Below the pieces are notes generated by a model. That model was not told the DNA's origin. It did no database searches and saw nothing but the letters and a program-made list of their open reading frames with translations. Source: Thermoleophilia bacterium (GTDB lineage Bacteria > Actinomycetota > Thermoleophilia > UBA2241). From it: a stretch of 64,000 nt of DNA. The stretch covers positions 1 to 64,000 of the forward strand of contig JAWKKE010000006.1 of the NCBI GenBank assembly GCA_041393415.1. The letters run 5' to 3'. Position 1 is the first letter of the stretch, and every line of letters starts with the position of its first letter. The position numbers were made by a program, and so were the translations under genes. Shown piece after piece: positions 35,089-46,495 of the stretch.

Positions 35089-35094
35089 TATACT
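35089..35094 (+). promoter_or_regulatory. -10 element TATACT, leaderless start of carboxypeptidase gene
   Basis: TATACT ends six bases before the ATG at 35101, so transcription should begin at or next to the start codon. No ribosome site is present, consistent with a leaderless message. No convincing -35 is seen. Confidence 0.55.
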
Positions 35095-35100
35095 GCGCGT

Positions 35101-36348
35101 ATGGAGACGCTCGCGAGACTCAAGCAGCAGCGTGCCGACCAGGGCCGTTGCCGTACGCACCCAAGAACGCCGGCGGTGTTCGTGCTCCTCCTGTTCATCG
35201 CCCTCGTCGGCGGCTGCGGAAGAGGCGACGGCGCCCAGACGACGTCGGCCAGCGCTGCAACCACCGAGAAAGCGCTCTTGGTGCCGCAGGTCCAGGCGGC
35301 CGCGGGTATCGTGATCGACCGCGCCACCGGAACGGTGCTCTGGCAGAAGGACGCCCACAGCCGGCGCCCACCGGCGTCCCTCACAAAAGTCATGGCGGCG
35401 ATCGTCGTTCTCGAACGCATCAAGAACCTCGACTCCTGGTGCACTGTACCGCGCGCCGTTGCCGCTCCCGAGATCAAGGTCGTCATCGGGTTGCGACCAG
35501 GTCAGCGCATCACCGTGCGCGAGGCACTGCGCGCAACGCTGATCAAGAGCGCCAACGACACCACTGTCACCCTGGCGCACAGAGTGGCCGGCAGCGAAAC
35601 GGCCTTCGTGCGCCTCATGAACCGCAAGGCTCGCACCCTCGGAATGCGCGACACTCACTTTGTCAACTCACGCGGTATGCCGGCGACCGGGCAATACAGC
35701 ACGGCCGCCGACCTCGCGCTCCTGGGTCAGTATGCAATGAGCAACGCCAGCTTCCGCAACTTCTGTCGACAGAAGTCGGCGACGATTCGCTGGCCCGGGC
35801 ACAGCGCCCGCGTGGTCTCCAAGAACCGGCTGCTCAACTACTCCTGGGGCAACGGCATCAAGACGGGCTCCACCACCGTCTCCGGCCGGTGCCTCCTGGG
35901 ATCAGGGAAGTACGAGCTTCGGCCACTCATCCTCGTCACGCTCCAGCAACCAACGCGCAACGCTGAGGAACACGATGCCGTCGCGCTCTTTCGCTGGGCC
36001 GACGCTCAGTACGAGCGCCGACACATAGTCGACGGCGGCGACCTGGTCACAATCATGTCCGTGGCGAACGGCGGCGAGCTCCGCGTCGTCGCCGCCGCCA
36101 CCCTCTCACGTGTCGTGAGAAGCGCCGCGAAAGTGAGCGTCGCCCTGGAACTCCCGGCGACGCCCCTCGCTGAGACCCCCCCACTTGGCACCAAGCTTGG
36201 TCGAGTCACCTACTCGGCCGACGGCCAGAAGCTGGGGAGCGTCAACCTCTTGGCCGACGGTCTAGTCGACTCGTCGCCGAGCCCGCTGCCCAGCGAATTG
36301 GCCGTTCAGCCCCGCAGCGGCCGCGGAACGGTCGCAGCTGTGCAGTAG
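35101..36348 (+). CDS. D-alanyl-D-alanine carboxypeptidase (PBP5/6 family), lipoprotein-like
   Basis: This 415-residue enzyme trims the terminal D-alanine of peptidoglycan peptides. The serine-protease motifs of the family are all present: SLTK (S93, K96), SAN (150-152) and KTG (254-256). A 20-residue hydrophobic stretch ending in VGGC (C39) suggests a lipoprotein or a signal anchor. The C-terminal third is a beta-rich domain like the PBP5 anchor domain. The start at ATG 35101 is given by a -10 box immediately upstream; the long upstream frame crosses the divergent mtbB start and is not used. It ends with TAG. Confidence 0.9.
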   Translation: METLARLKQQRADQGRCRTHPRTPAVFVLLLFIALVGGCGRGDGAQTTSASAATTEKALLVPQVQAAAGIVIDRATGTVLWQKDAHSRRPPASLTKVMAAIVVLERIKNLDSWCTVPRAVAAPEIKVVIGLRPGQRITVREALRATLIKSANDTTVTLAHRVAGSETAFVRLMNRKARTLGMRDTHFVNSRGMPATGQYSTAADLALLGQYAMSNASFRNFCRQKSATIRWPGHSARVVSKNRLLNYSWGNGIKTGSTTVSGRCLLGSGKYELRPLILVTLQQPTRNAEEHDAVALFRWADAQYERRHIVDGGDLVTIMSVANGGELRVVAAATLSRVVRSAAKVSVALELPATPLAETPPLGTKLGRVTYSADGQKLGSVNLLADGLVDSSPSPLPSELAVQPRSGRGTVAAVQ

Positions 36349-36391
36349 GAGGCCGAACTGGGGAGATAGGCACGCACTCATGGAACGAAGG

Positions 36392-36467
36392 TGGAGCCGG
36401 CGGGCGGGATCGAACCGCCGACCTGCCGCTTACAAGGCGGCTGCTCTGCCAGCTGAGCTACGCCGGC
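36392..36467 (-). tRNA. tRNA-Thr, anticodon TGT
   Basis: A 76-base cloverleaf with acceptor GCCGGCG/CGCCGGC, anticodon arm GCCGC-CTTGTAA-GCGGC (anticodon TGT, reads ACA), T-loop TTCGATC and encoded CCA. It lies downstream of and convergent to the carboxypeptidase gene. Confidence 0.97.
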
Positions 36468-36517
36468 CCGCGCGCTGCCGTCAGTCTACCGGAGGCCGGC
36501 TTGCGACGGAACCGGAC

Positions 36518-38701
<2,184 letters not shown>

Positions 38702-38763
38702 TCATCACCGCCCGCGAACACGCCTCTGCCGTCTCTTCGACGCCCACCGCCCTCGGCAACCGC

Positions 38764-39450
38764 CTACCGTTCGTCGCCAACACACAGCGCCAACAGTTCC
38801 GCCGGAGTCTCCACCCAGTACTCGGCGCCGGCAGCGAGAAGCGACTCGCGCCCAAATACACCCCACGCTACGGCCGCCGTAGCCATGCCGGCCGCTACTC
38901 CAGCTTGCATATCGAAGGGACTATCGCCCACGTAGATGCTCGCTTGCGCCGGTGCTCCGAGGCGCTCAAGGCAGAGCTTGAGCGGCACGGGCGACGGCTT
39001 GTGCTCGGCCGTATCCCAAGCAGTGACGACGACGTCAAAGTAGTCGGCGAGACCGACGGCGCGAAACGCCATCTCCGTGGTGTCGCGACCCTTGCTGGTT
39101 ACGATACCCAGCCGGCGACCCGCAGCGCGCAGGGCGGCCAGCATGTCCTCGATCCCCTCGTAGCGCCGAATGAGCTCGTCGTGACGACGGTGGTTGTACT
39201 CGCGATACACGTCGTAGAGCGCGTCGGCGTGCTCCACCGACAGCGCTCGCATCTGTTCCGCCAAGGGTCGACCAACGCCGGCGGTGATGACCTCGTCGGG
39301 GAGGATCTCTCCAAGCACCGTGCGTGTCGCGTAGCGAAACGACTCCGTGATGAGTGCCACCGTATCGACAATCGTGCCATCGAGATCGAAGACGATCGGA
39401 TCGAACCCGAGAAGTCCGGCATGGCGCGCGTCTCGCGAATATTCAGGCAT
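38764..39450 (-). CDS. HAD-superfamily phosphatase (PpaX/phosphoglycolate phosphatase type)
   Basis: This 228-residue hydrolase shows HAD motif I FDLDGTIVDT, motif II VTSKG, motif III lysine in EHKPSPVP and motif IV VGDSPFDMQAG. A helical cap of type C1 lies between motifs I and II. Candidate substrates are pyrophosphate or 2-phosphoglycolate. ATG 39450 overlaps the surE stop by eight bases, so the two phosphatases share a transcript. An upstream extension of the frame runs through surE and is discarded. The stop is TAG. Confidence 0.87.
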   Translation of the reverse strand: MPEYSRDARHAGLLGFDPIVFDLDGTIVDTVALITESFRYATRTVLGEILPDEVITAGVGRPLAEQMRALSVEHADALYDVYREYNHRRHDELIRRYEGIEDMLAALRAAGRRLGIVTSKGRDTTEMAFRAVGLADYFDVVVTAWDTAEHKPSPVPLKLCLERLGAPAQASIYVGDSPFDMQAGVAAGMATAAVAWGVFGRESLLAAGAEYWVETPAELLALCVGDER

Positions 39451-40270
39451 GCGCGCGTCCTTCACTGAGATCCCAGGAGTGCAACTCACACAGGAGTTGG
39501 GCGTCGAGGAGGTCGTAGTGCAGCGGCGTGACAGCCACGTACCCACCCGCGACGACATCGAAGTCGATGCCGATTTCGCGCGCGCGAGGGTCGTCACACC
39601 AGTCGGGCAACTGCGACCACGCCGAGGCACAGTCGATGTTGCCGTCGCCGGACCCAGCCAACGGCACACGACCGTCACCGTCGCCGTGCAACAAGACCTT
39701 GTCGTGCAGGCTGGCGCCGCCCAAGCGCGCCGGGCGGATCCCCGAGAACTCGGCGACGGGCAGATCCGGAAGGTTGACGTTGAGGATGGCGCGAGACGGC
39801 AGACCGCGAGCGATCACTCGCGCCACCAGGGAATGTATGACCGGGACCGCTTCGTGAAGCCATCCCGGCCGGCGGCTGTGCACCGAGAACGCGAGCGCTG
39901 GCCGACCGCGCAGCGCCGCCTCGAACGCCGCCCCCACCGTACCGGAGTAGGTAACGTCGGACCCCATGTTCGGGCCCAGATTGACGCCTGAGACGACTAG
40001 ATCCGGCAGCGGATCGTCTCCACCCAGGAAGCCGACACGCACGCAGTCGGACGGAGTGCCATCGCAGGCGATGCCATCGAATACTCCGCCGAACCGCCGT
40101 TCCTCGAGCGTGAGCGATCGATCGATCGTGATACTGCGTGCAACGCCGCTGCTGTTCGTCGCCGGTGCGATCGTGCGCACGTGGCCGAGACCCTCGAGCG
40201 CCGCGCGTAGCACAGCGATACCCGGTGAATCGATGCCGTCGTCGTTGGTGAGAAGAATGCGAGGTGTCAC
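39443..40270 (-). CDS. surE: 5'/3'-nucleotidase SurE
   Basis: The 275-residue nucleotide phosphatase carries the SurE signatures: RILLTNDDGIDSPGI with the metal-binding DD pair, PATNSSGVARSIT, and LVVSGVNLGPNMGSDVTYSGTVGAAFEA. It removes phosphate from nucleoside monophosphates in stress or stationary phase. It starts at GTG 40270 and overlaps the HAD gene at its end. Confidence 0.95.
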   Translation of the reverse strand: MTPRILLTNDDGIDSPGIAVLRAALEGLGHVRTIAPATNSSGVARSITIDRSLTLEERRFGGVFDGIACDGTPSDCVRVGFLGGDDPLPDLVVSGVNLGPNMGSDVTYSGTVGAAFEAALRGRPALAFSVHSRRPGWLHEAVPVIHSLVARVIARGLPSRAILNVNLPDLPVAEFSGIRPARLGGASLHDKVLLHGDGDGRVPLAGSGDGNIDCASAWSQLPDWCDDPRAREIGIDFDVVAGGYVAVTPLHYDLLDAQLLCELHSWDLSEGRAHA

Positions 40271-40355
40271 GCAGTCATTCTACCGAACCCGCAACCGCAC
40301 GGCAGGACTACCGCCGGCACCGTCGAACCAAGGCCAAGATACGATGAGGATGCCG

Positions 40356-41258
40356 ATGACCACCACCACATCGAGCGCCAGACCACTCCCGGGCGGTCGT
40401 ATCCGGGCTCGTCGTGTCGTTGCTCTCGTGGCCTGCCTCGTCCTCGCCTCCTTGCTTGCGTCGTTGATCGGCATGGACTACATCTGGCCGCTGTACGTCT
40501 TTCCTCTCATTGCCGCCACGGTCTTCTGCTACGAACTCGGCGCCGTCATCGTCGCCGTCTGGCTGGGTCACCACTTCCTGCTCTGGTACAGCATCGCCGA
40601 GGTGCCCACCTCCCGCGATATTCAGACCGCGGTCATCGGCACACTTCTCCTACTGGCCGCAGGGCTGGTCCTGGGGCGCATCCAGCGTCGTCACGCCAAC
40701 GTTCAGGCGCGTCTTGCCGCCTCATCGCTGACCGACCGCCTCACCGGGCTCTACAACTACGGCATGTTCGTCGACAGCCTCCATCGCGAGATCACCCGCA
40801 GCGACCGCTACGGCGGCGAGCTGAGCCTGATCATGCTCGACCTCGACCACTTCAAGCAGTTCAACGACGTGCACGGCCACGAAGCTGGCAACCACCTCCT
40901 CACGAAGGTCGGACAGGCACTCCGGGACCATATGCGAGATACCGACATCGCCGCTCGTTACGGCGGTGAGGAGTTCGCCGTGCTCATGCGCGGCGACGAG
41001 ACCGAGGCGTATGAACTGGCGCACCGCCTGCGGCGCGCAGTCGAGGCCATCGCGCTGGACGTCCGGCAGGGACAGGCATCCACAACCATCTCCGCCGGGA
41101 TTGCGACCTACCCCACGAGCGCGCATTCCGAACTCGCGCTCGTGATGTTTGCCGACGAATCCCTTTACGAGTCCAAACGTCGTGGCCGCAACCGCGTCAC
41201 GATCCACACGGGCGAGCCCAACGAGGTTCAGACGCCGACGCCGGCGCTCAGTGCTTGA
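40356..41258 (+). CDS. Membrane diguanylate cyclase (GGDEF)
   Basis: The 300-residue enzyme makes cyclic di-GMP. Three or four N-terminal membrane helices (about residues 20-110, with very short loops) are followed by a GGDEF domain. The domain has LTDRLTGLYN, LDLDHFKQFND and the catalytic RYGGEEF, all intact. No I-site RxxD is obvious just ahead of it. ATG 40356 has GAGG seven bases ahead; ATGs at 40344 and 40350 are alternatives. The last eleven bases overlap the end of the convergent degenerate EAL gene. Confidence 0.9.
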   Translation: MTTTTSSARPLPGGRIRARRVVALVACLVLASLLASLIGMDYIWPLYVFPLIAATVFCYELGAVIVAVWLGHHFLLWYSIAEVPTSRDIQTAVIGTLLLLAAGLVLGRIQRRHANVQARLAASSLTDRLTGLYNYGMFVDSLHREITRSDRYGGELSLIMLDLDHFKQFNDVHGHEAGNHLLTKVGQALRDHMRDTDIAARYGGEEFAVLMRGDETEAYELAHRLRRAVEAIALDVRQGQASTTISAGIATYPTSAHSELALVMFADESLYESKRRGRNRVTIHTGEPNEVQTPTPALSA

Positions 41259-42555
41259 ACGAGACCGCCGGCAGACAGGTGTCCGGCCGTGCGAAGTACT
41301 CGCCGCAAAACAGCTCGACACCGTTACGCGCTAGCTGGTGAAGTCGGTCTGCGTCACGAACTCCGGGCGCGATGAGCTGGGCGCCCACGCGCTGACTGAA
41401 GCGCACCAAGAGCTGCACGATTTCGATCGGCGTGGGGTCGCGATCGTTGCTGCCCAGTACTCGAGCATCGAGACACAAGAAGTCTGGCCGGATCTGCGCG
41501 ATGAGCTCGAGCACCGTGAACTGGTCGCCGAGTCCACGCACGCAGATCTGAAAGCCGGTGTCGCGCACATTGGCGAGAGTACGCAGCGTGGAGGCCGTAT
41601 TGACGCAGAGTTCCTCGGTGCCGATCTCGAAGACGACACGTTGCGGCACCAGAATGGGATTCAGTGAGTAGAATTCGCTGAGTGCCACGACGGCAGCGTT
41701 GGGCAGTTCGTCGGTGTCGCACTTCAGAAAGAGAAGATCCTCCGGGCGCAGGCCGGCGGCAGCGCTCACGGTAGCCATACGCGCCGCGTTTCCGTAGGTA
41801 AGCAGCAGCGACGAATTGCGCGCCACATTGAGAAGCACGTCCGGCAAGCGCAGCGGCGAATGGAATGGCCCGCGCACCGAGCTACGATAGCCGATCACCG
41901 TCTCGCCGACCGGATCCACCACCGGCTCGAACAGCGGCTCGAGCTCGCCCCGCTCGATGCTCAGAGCTAGCATCCGCTCGAGTTCCGTGGCGTACGCGGC
42001 TTCTTCCTGCTCGGCGGCTCCCATCGCCAAGGCGACACCCCACTCGAGAGTCTGCTCGAAGGTCAGCGAGTCGTCGGCGCTCACAATCGCCGAGCCGACA
42101 CTGGGGTGCACGCGATCGTACACGCCTGGCGCGAGGTCGTTCAGCAGGAGCGACTGCAGTCGCTCATACACGCGCCGCGTAACGGCGGCGAGATCGTTCT
42201 CGTCGATCACGTCCGCGTGACGTGGCGGAGAGAGAAGAACGATGTACGCATCGTCGGTGAGCGTGAAGTCGCTCACCGCGTCGAGTTGCCGCAGCGTACT
42301 CCCCGCCATACCCCGAAGGCTCGCGGCAACAGCATCCAGGATCTCGCCGACTATGCGCCAGCCGAAGATGGGTTCCAGCTGGCCATAATGCTGCAGACGC
42401 ACATACAGAAGCGCAGCATGCCCGCGCTTCTCCAGTTCCAGCCGGAGAGCGTCGGTGAGGAAGTTGAGCGACGGCAGGTTTGTGGGGGCGTCGCTGGCGA
42501 GGCTACGCAGATTGGCATGCGCCCTGCGCAGGACCTCATCGCTCGGCTTCTCCAC
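41248..42555 (-). CDS. Degenerate GGDEF/EAL-domain protein, probably catalytically inactive
   Basis: This 435-residue protein has a GGDEF-like first half (LTDALRLELEKRGHAALLYVRL) without a GGDEF active-site loop, and an EAL-like second half. In the EAL half the glutamate of the signature is lost (YRSSVRG where YEALLR is expected). The metal-binding aspartate-lysine region reads DFLCLDARVL. IAPGV and a C-terminal EYFARP remain. It is therefore likely a c-di-GMP or protein binder, not a phosphodiesterase. No membrane segment. GTG start with a GGAGG-rich leader. It is tail-to-tail with the active cyclase. Confidence 0.75.
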   Translation of the reverse strand: MEKPSDEVLRRAHANLRSLASDAPTNLPSLNFLTDALRLELEKRGHAALLYVRLQHYGQLEPIFGWRIVGEILDAVAASLRGMAGSTLRQLDAVSDFTLTDDAYIVLLSPPRHADVIDENDLAAVTRRVYERLQSLLLNDLAPGVYDRVHPSVGSAIVSADDSLTFEQTLEWGVALAMGAAEQEEAAYATELERMLALSIERGELEPLFEPVVDPVGETVIGYRSSVRGPFHSPLRLPDVLLNVARNSSLLLTYGNAARMATVSAAAGLRPEDLLFLKCDTDELPNAAVVALSEFYSLNPILVPQRVVFEIGTEELCVNTASTLRTLANVRDTGFQICVRGLGDQFTVLELIAQIRPDFLCLDARVLGSNDRDPTPIEIVQLLVRFSQRVGAQLIAPGVRDADRLHQLARNGVELFCGEYFARPDTCLPAVSFKH

Positions 42556-42582
42556 ACTCCCCTCCCCCGAACGACGCTGCCG

Positions 42583-42927
42583 CTACGACGAACTCGCCGC
42601 TTTCTTGTCTTTCGATGCGCCGCTTGAACTCGAGGGCTTCTTCAGGTCGGCTTCGAGAGCACGCGTTGCCACCGGATCGCCCGACTCGGCTCTGCGATAC
42701 CGTTCCCGCTCGAGGTACCGGTAGCCCTCATCTCGCTTGAGGTCCTTGTCTTTGCCGTAGTCGGTGGCGTAGAAACCCGACCCCTTGAAGTGGATGGCCA
42801 CCGGGTGCAGAACCTTGCGCATCGCTCCCCCGCACTTCATGCAGATCTCGATCGGGGGATCGCTCATCTTCTGGAACGCCTCGTGCACGTCGCCGCAGGC
42901 GTCGCACTGATACTCGTAAAATGGCAC
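42583..42927 (-). CDS. FmdB-family zinc-ribbon protein
   Basis: The 114-residue protein begins with the FmdB/CxxC_CXXC_SSSS zinc ribbon: YEYQCDACGDVHE, then ICMKCGGAMRKVL and FKGSGFYATDYG. The C-terminal half is highly charged and ends in a serine/lysine-rich tail. FmdB proteins are putative regulators with no settled function. The start is GTG with GGAG seven bases ahead. The stop is TAG. Confidence 0.88.
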   Translation of the reverse strand: MPFYEYQCDACGDVHEAFQKMSDPPIEICMKCGGAMRKVLHPVAIHFKGSGFYATDYGKDKDLKRDEGYRYLERERYRRAESGDPVATRALEADLKKPSSSSGASKDKKAASSS

Positions 42928-43017
42928 GCGAACGCTCCTCTACGAAGTAAACGGCAGTACCGTAAGTCTAGCACAGCGCTTCGGCCACCCTCAGCACACG
43001 CCGCCGGCGAGACTAGG

Positions 43018-43329
43018 TTAGGCGCGCTCCTGAGCCTCCTCGCGCGCGTACATGAAGTCGATCTTATCCATGTTGACGATCACGAACGGCGCCTCGTCGA
43101 GCAACTCTTGCGTGCCGCGACCGTAGATGCGCACATTCGCCAGAGTGAGACGCGCCTCCTCGAACTGCCGGATGTAGTCTGACGGACGCCGAGAACTCGT
43201 GCGCCGCAGCCGGCCGAAGTGCGCCATGCCGACTATCTTGAAATCCCCGAGGTAGGCGACAACTTCGAGTTCCTTGTTCGCCGGACCAGGCATCTCGTCC
43301 TGGAGCCGTGCCGTGTCCTCCTGAACCAC
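43018..43329 (-). CDS. Small conserved-looking protein, possibly of the DUF6812 type
   Basis: This 103-residue soluble protein is predicted from GTG 43329 after AGGAGG. It has alternating strands (VVAYLGDFKIVGMAHFGRL; LTLANVRIYG; FVIVNMDKIDFMYA) that look like a small beta-barrel or PilZ/Sm-like fold. I recall similar actinobacterial proteins of unknown function but cannot be sure of the family. It ends with TAA. Confidence 0.6.
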   Translation of the reverse strand: MVQEDTARLQDEMPGPANKELEVVAYLGDFKIVGMAHFGRLRRTSSRRPSDYIRQFEEARLTLANVRIYGRGTQELLDEAPFVIVNMDKIDFMYAREEAQERA

Positions 43330-43338
43330 GCGACCTCC

Positions 43339-43599
43339 TTAGATTGCGCCGCCGGAGGGCGGCGGTGTCCCGCCTGCATCCGGCTGGACCGACTCCCGCA
43401 TCCCTCGCGTGTCGTCTGCTGCGCACCTTGATGCTCGTGAGCACGGCGTACCCGCGAACGCGGAGAGCGAATCGCGGCCGGGGCGCAGGACACCACGCAG
43501 GCTCGCCACGACGACACGACACTCCCTGCCGAGCCGGTCGGCGCGGATAAGCGCCGCGCCGACCAACCCCGAGTCATTGAGTCCCCGTCGGTTCCCCAT
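43339..43599 (-). CDS. Possible small hypothetical protein
   Basis: An open frame of 86 codons lies between clpC and the preceding small gene on the same strand. It has an orderly N-terminal half (GLVGAALIRADRLGRECRVVVASLRG) but a disordered C-terminal half, and no ribosome site. Competing frames of similar size overlap it. It may be non-coding. If not real, 43330-43617 has no feature I can identify. Confidence 0.2.
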   Translation of the reverse strand: MGNRRGLNDSGLVGAALIRADRLGRECRVVVASLRGVLRPGRDSLSAFAGTPCSRASRCAADDTRGMRESVQPDAGGTPPPSGGAI

Positions 43600-43617
43600 G
43601 ATCCCACTATAGTGACG

Positions 43618-46029
43618 CTACGAAACGAACACCAGTCTGCCTTCGCGCACGTCAACATGAATAGTGTCGCCAGGATGGAATGAGCCTCGCAGAAGCTCTG
43701 CGGAGAGCGGGTTCTCGAGAAGCCGTTGAATGGCCCGCTTGAGCGGACGAGCCCCGTATTCCACGTCGTATCCTTGCTCGGCCAGATGCCGACGCGCAGC
43801 CTGGGTCACCTCAAGGTGCATCCCCTGCCCCTCGACGACGTCGCGCAGCCGCGTGAGCAGAAGGTCGACGATCTCGACAAGCTGTTCCTGCGTGAGCGAC
43901 TCGAAGACGATGATCTCGTCGATACGGTTCAGGAACTCGGGACGAAAGACGCGTCGCAACTCCTCCATGAGCAGTCGTTCCGCACGCTCGTCTCCGCTGC
44001 CGTCTGATGAAAGCACGGCCCCGTATTCGCCGATCACACGACTGCCCACGTTGCTCGTCATGATGATCACCGTGTTCTTGAAATCGACGACGCGTCCCTT
44101 GCCATCTGTGAGACGCCCGTCGTCGAGTACCTGCAGAAGGGCGTTGAACACGTCGGGATGCGCCTTCTCGACTTCGTCGAAGAGAATGACACTGTACGGC
44201 TTGCGGCGAACGGCCTCCGTCAGCTGCCCGCCTTCTTCGTAACCCACGTATCCTGGCGGCGCGCCGACCAGACGAGACACCGTGTGCTTCTCCATATACT
44301 CGCTCATGTCGATACGGATCATCGCGGCTTCGTCGTTGAAGAGATACTCGGCCAGCGCCCGGGCCAGCTCCGTCTTGCCGACTCCTGTCGGTCCTAGGAA
44401 CATGAACGAACCTATCGGCCGGCGCGGGTCCTTGAGCCCAGCTCGCGCTCTCCGCACCGCCTCGCTCACTGCAACGACTGCGCGATGCTGGCCTACAACA
44501 CGGCCATGCAGCTTCTCTTCCATGGAGAGCAGCTTGTCGGCCTCTTCCTGCAGCATGCGTTGAACGGGGATGCCGGTCCACGAACTCACAACACCGGCGA
44601 TATCGTCACCGTCGACCGTAGCGTCGGCAATGCCTTTGTCGGCCAGCCACGCGTCCTTGGCCGTGATGAAGGTCGACTGGATCTTGTCGGTCTGCTCCTT
44701 GAGCTGCGCGGCGCGCTCGTAGTCCTGCTTCTGCACGGCTGCCGCCCCCTCCCTGCCGAGTTCCTGCAGGCGAAGCTCCATCTCCCGAAGGTCTGGAGGC
44801 AACATCGTCGTCTCGATGCGCAGTTTGCTCGCCGCCTCGTCGAGCAGATCGATAGCCTTGTCCGGCAGGAAGCGGTCGCTGATGTACCGATCAGAGAGGC
44901 TGGCCGCAGCGACAATCGCGGCATCGGTGATCTTCACCTTGTGGTGCGCCTCGTACTTGTCTCGCAAACCCTGCAGGATGCTGATCGTCTGTTCCACGCT
45001 GGGCTCGCCAACAAGGATCGGCTGAAAGCGACGTTCCAACGCGGCGTCCTTCTCGATGTGCTCGCGGTACTCGTCGAGCGTCGTAGCTCCGACGCACTGC
45101 AGCTCGCCTCGTGCGAGCATCGGCTTCATCATGTTCGAGGCATCGAGGGCCCCCTCGGCGGCGCCGGCGCCGACCACCGTGTGAAGCTCGTCGATGAAGA
45201 GCACGACGTCCTTGGATCGCTGGATTTCGTCCAGCGCTCCCTTGAGGCGCTCCTCGAACTCGCCGCGGTACTTCGCGCCGGCGATCATTCCGCCAAGGTC
45301 AAGAGCGAGGACGCGCTTGCTGCGCAACAACTCGGGCACATCGACGGCCACGATCTTCTGCGCCAAGCCGTCGGCGATCGCCGTCTTTCCGACACCGGGC
45401 TCACCGATGAGGACAGGGTTGTTCTTGGTGCGCCGACTCAGCACCTGGATCACGCGCTTGATCTCGGCGTCGCGACCGATGACCGGGTCGAGGCGACCCT
45501 CGCGGGCCATCGCGGTGAGGTCACGGGTGTACTTCTTGAGCATGCTCTCGCCAACCGCGGCGGCATCGTAGTCCGTCCCGCTCGCCCGCACCTCGGCCAA
45601 AGCTCGACGCAACCCCTCCTCGGTCACGCCGGCATCGCGCAGGATCGCACTGCCAGGCCCTTCACCCTCCAGGAACACGCCAAGGAGCAGGTGCTCGGTA
45701 CCGACGAACTCGTCGCCAAGCCTCTGGGCCTCCTGCAGAGCCAGGTCGAGCGCCGCCTTTGCGCGCGGCGTCATGTAGAGCGTCTCCGTCTGGCCTCCTG
45801 GCGGCGCAGCCCCCGATTGAGTGCGGGCGACTTGATTGGCGCGCGTCATGAGCGCGCCTTTGTCAACGCTCAGCACACCCAGAATCTGCTCGACCACACC
45901 GCCCGGCAGGGCGAGAACGCCGATCAGCAGATGCTCGGTGCCGAGAACTCCACTGGGGCCACGGCGTACGACGCCTTGGGCGGTCTCAAGCGCCTCGCGA
46001 GCGCGTTCCGAGAACTTGTTCACATCCAT
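43618..46029 (-). CDS. clpC: ClpC-type AAA+ chaperone/protease ATPase
   Basis: An 803-residue Hsp100 unfoldase. It has an N-terminal double Clp-N repeat ([13 protein letters not shown]...GTEHLL twice), first AAA domain ([17 protein letters not shown]), a short middle region containing a UVR-like motif ([11 protein letters not shown]), and a second AAA domain ([23 protein letters not shown]). The short middle domain makes it ClpC rather than ClpB. Its place in the dnaK-grpE-dnaJ-hspR operon is where actinobacteria usually carry clpB. ATG 46029 is the start of the conserved region. The stop is TAG. Confidence 0.93.
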   Translation of the reverse strand: MDVNKFSERAREALETAQGVVRRGPSGVLGTEHLLIGVLALPGGVVEQILGVLSVDKGALMTRANQVARTQSGAAPPGGQTETLYMTPRAKAALDLALQEAQRLGDEFVGTEHLLLGVFLEGEGPGSAILRDAGVTEEGLRRALAEVRASGTDYDAAAVGESMLKKYTRDLTAMAREGRLDPVIGRDAEIKRVIQVLSRRTKNNPVLIGEPGVGKTAIADGLAQKIVAVDVPELLRSKRVLALDLGGMIAGAKYRGEFEERLKGALDEIQRSKDVVLFIDELHTVVGAGAAEGALDASNMMKPMLARGELQCVGATTLDEYREHIEKDAALERRFQPILVGEPSVEQTISILQGLRDKYEAHHKVKITDAAIVAAASLSDRYISDRFLPDKAIDLLDEAASKLRIETTMLPPDLREMELRLQELGREGAAAVQKQDYERAAQLKEQTDKIQSTFITAKDAWLADKGIADATVDGDDIAGVVSSWTGIPVQRMLQEEADKLLSMEEKLHGRVVGQHRAVVAVSEAVRRARAGLKDPRRPIGSFMFLGPTGVGKTELARALAEYLFNDEAAMIRIDMSEYMEKHTVSRLVGAPPGYVGYEEGGQLTEAVRRKPYSVILFDEVEKAHPDVFNALLQVLDDGRLTDGKGRVVDFKNTVIIMTSNVGSRVIGEYGAVLSSDGSGDERAERLLMEELRRVFRPEFLNRIDEIIVFESLTQEQLVEIVDLLLTRLRDVVEGQGMHLEVTQAARRHLAEQGYDVEYGARPLKRAIQRLLENPLSAELLRGSFHPGDTIHVDVREGRLVFVS

Positions 46030-46054
46030 GTGCGCACTAACTCCTTGGCGCCGG

Positions 46055-46492
46055 TCAGCGGTAGCGTCTCCGGCGCCCCAACGGCACCAACTGCGCCTTC
46101 GCCACCGGCACGAGCTCGAATCGATGTTGCTTCTCGACGCGCTCGATCTCGAGCTGCGTCGCCGCGACGGCCGCATCCAGGTCGGCGCGCAATCGCTCCA
46201 CCTCGCGGAGAAGCGTCGCCATCTCGGCCTCCAGAGCTAGAACCCGCTCCACGCCCGCCAAGTTGAGACCCAATTCGGTTAGTTCCTGAATGCGCTGCAA
46301 GCGCTCCAGATCACATCCCGAGTAGCGCCGCGTATTCTTCGCCGTACGTTGCGGCCGCACGAGGCCGCGGCGCTCGTAGAGGCGTAGCGTCTGAGGGTGC
46401 ATCCCCGACAGCTCGGCCGCCACGGAAATGAGGTACACCGGCCGTTGACGATCGTCTTCACCGGAAGGGACTCTGTCTGCGCCGCGAGCCAT
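46055..46492 (-). CDS. hspR: HspR, MerR-type heat-shock repressor
   Basis: The 145-residue regulator has a MerR helix-turn-helix (SVAAELSGMHPQTLRLYERRGLVRPQRTAKNTRRYSG, in two pieces here) and a coiled-coil dimerisation helix. HspR represses the dnaK operon by binding HAIR inverted repeats, with DnaK as co-repressor. Two HAIR-like sites are present upstream of dnaK. Here the gene lies between dnaJ and clpC, as in streptomycetes. It is the only gene of this operon to end in TGA. Confidence 0.92.
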   Translation of the reverse strand: MARGADRVPSGEDDRQRPVYLISVAAELSGMHPQTLRLYERRGLVRPQRTAKNTRRYSGCDLERLQRIQELTELGLNLAGVERVLALEAEMATLLREVERLRADLDAAVAATQLEIERVEKQHRFELVPVAKAQLVPLGRRRRYR

Positions 46493-46495
46493 CGC

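Noticed and set aside
44485..46266. Long plus-strand open frame opposite clpC
   Set aside because: It mirrors the codon pattern of clpC and has no recognisable protein content. The same applies to the frames opposite dnaJ (46616-48253) and dnaK (48874-50079).
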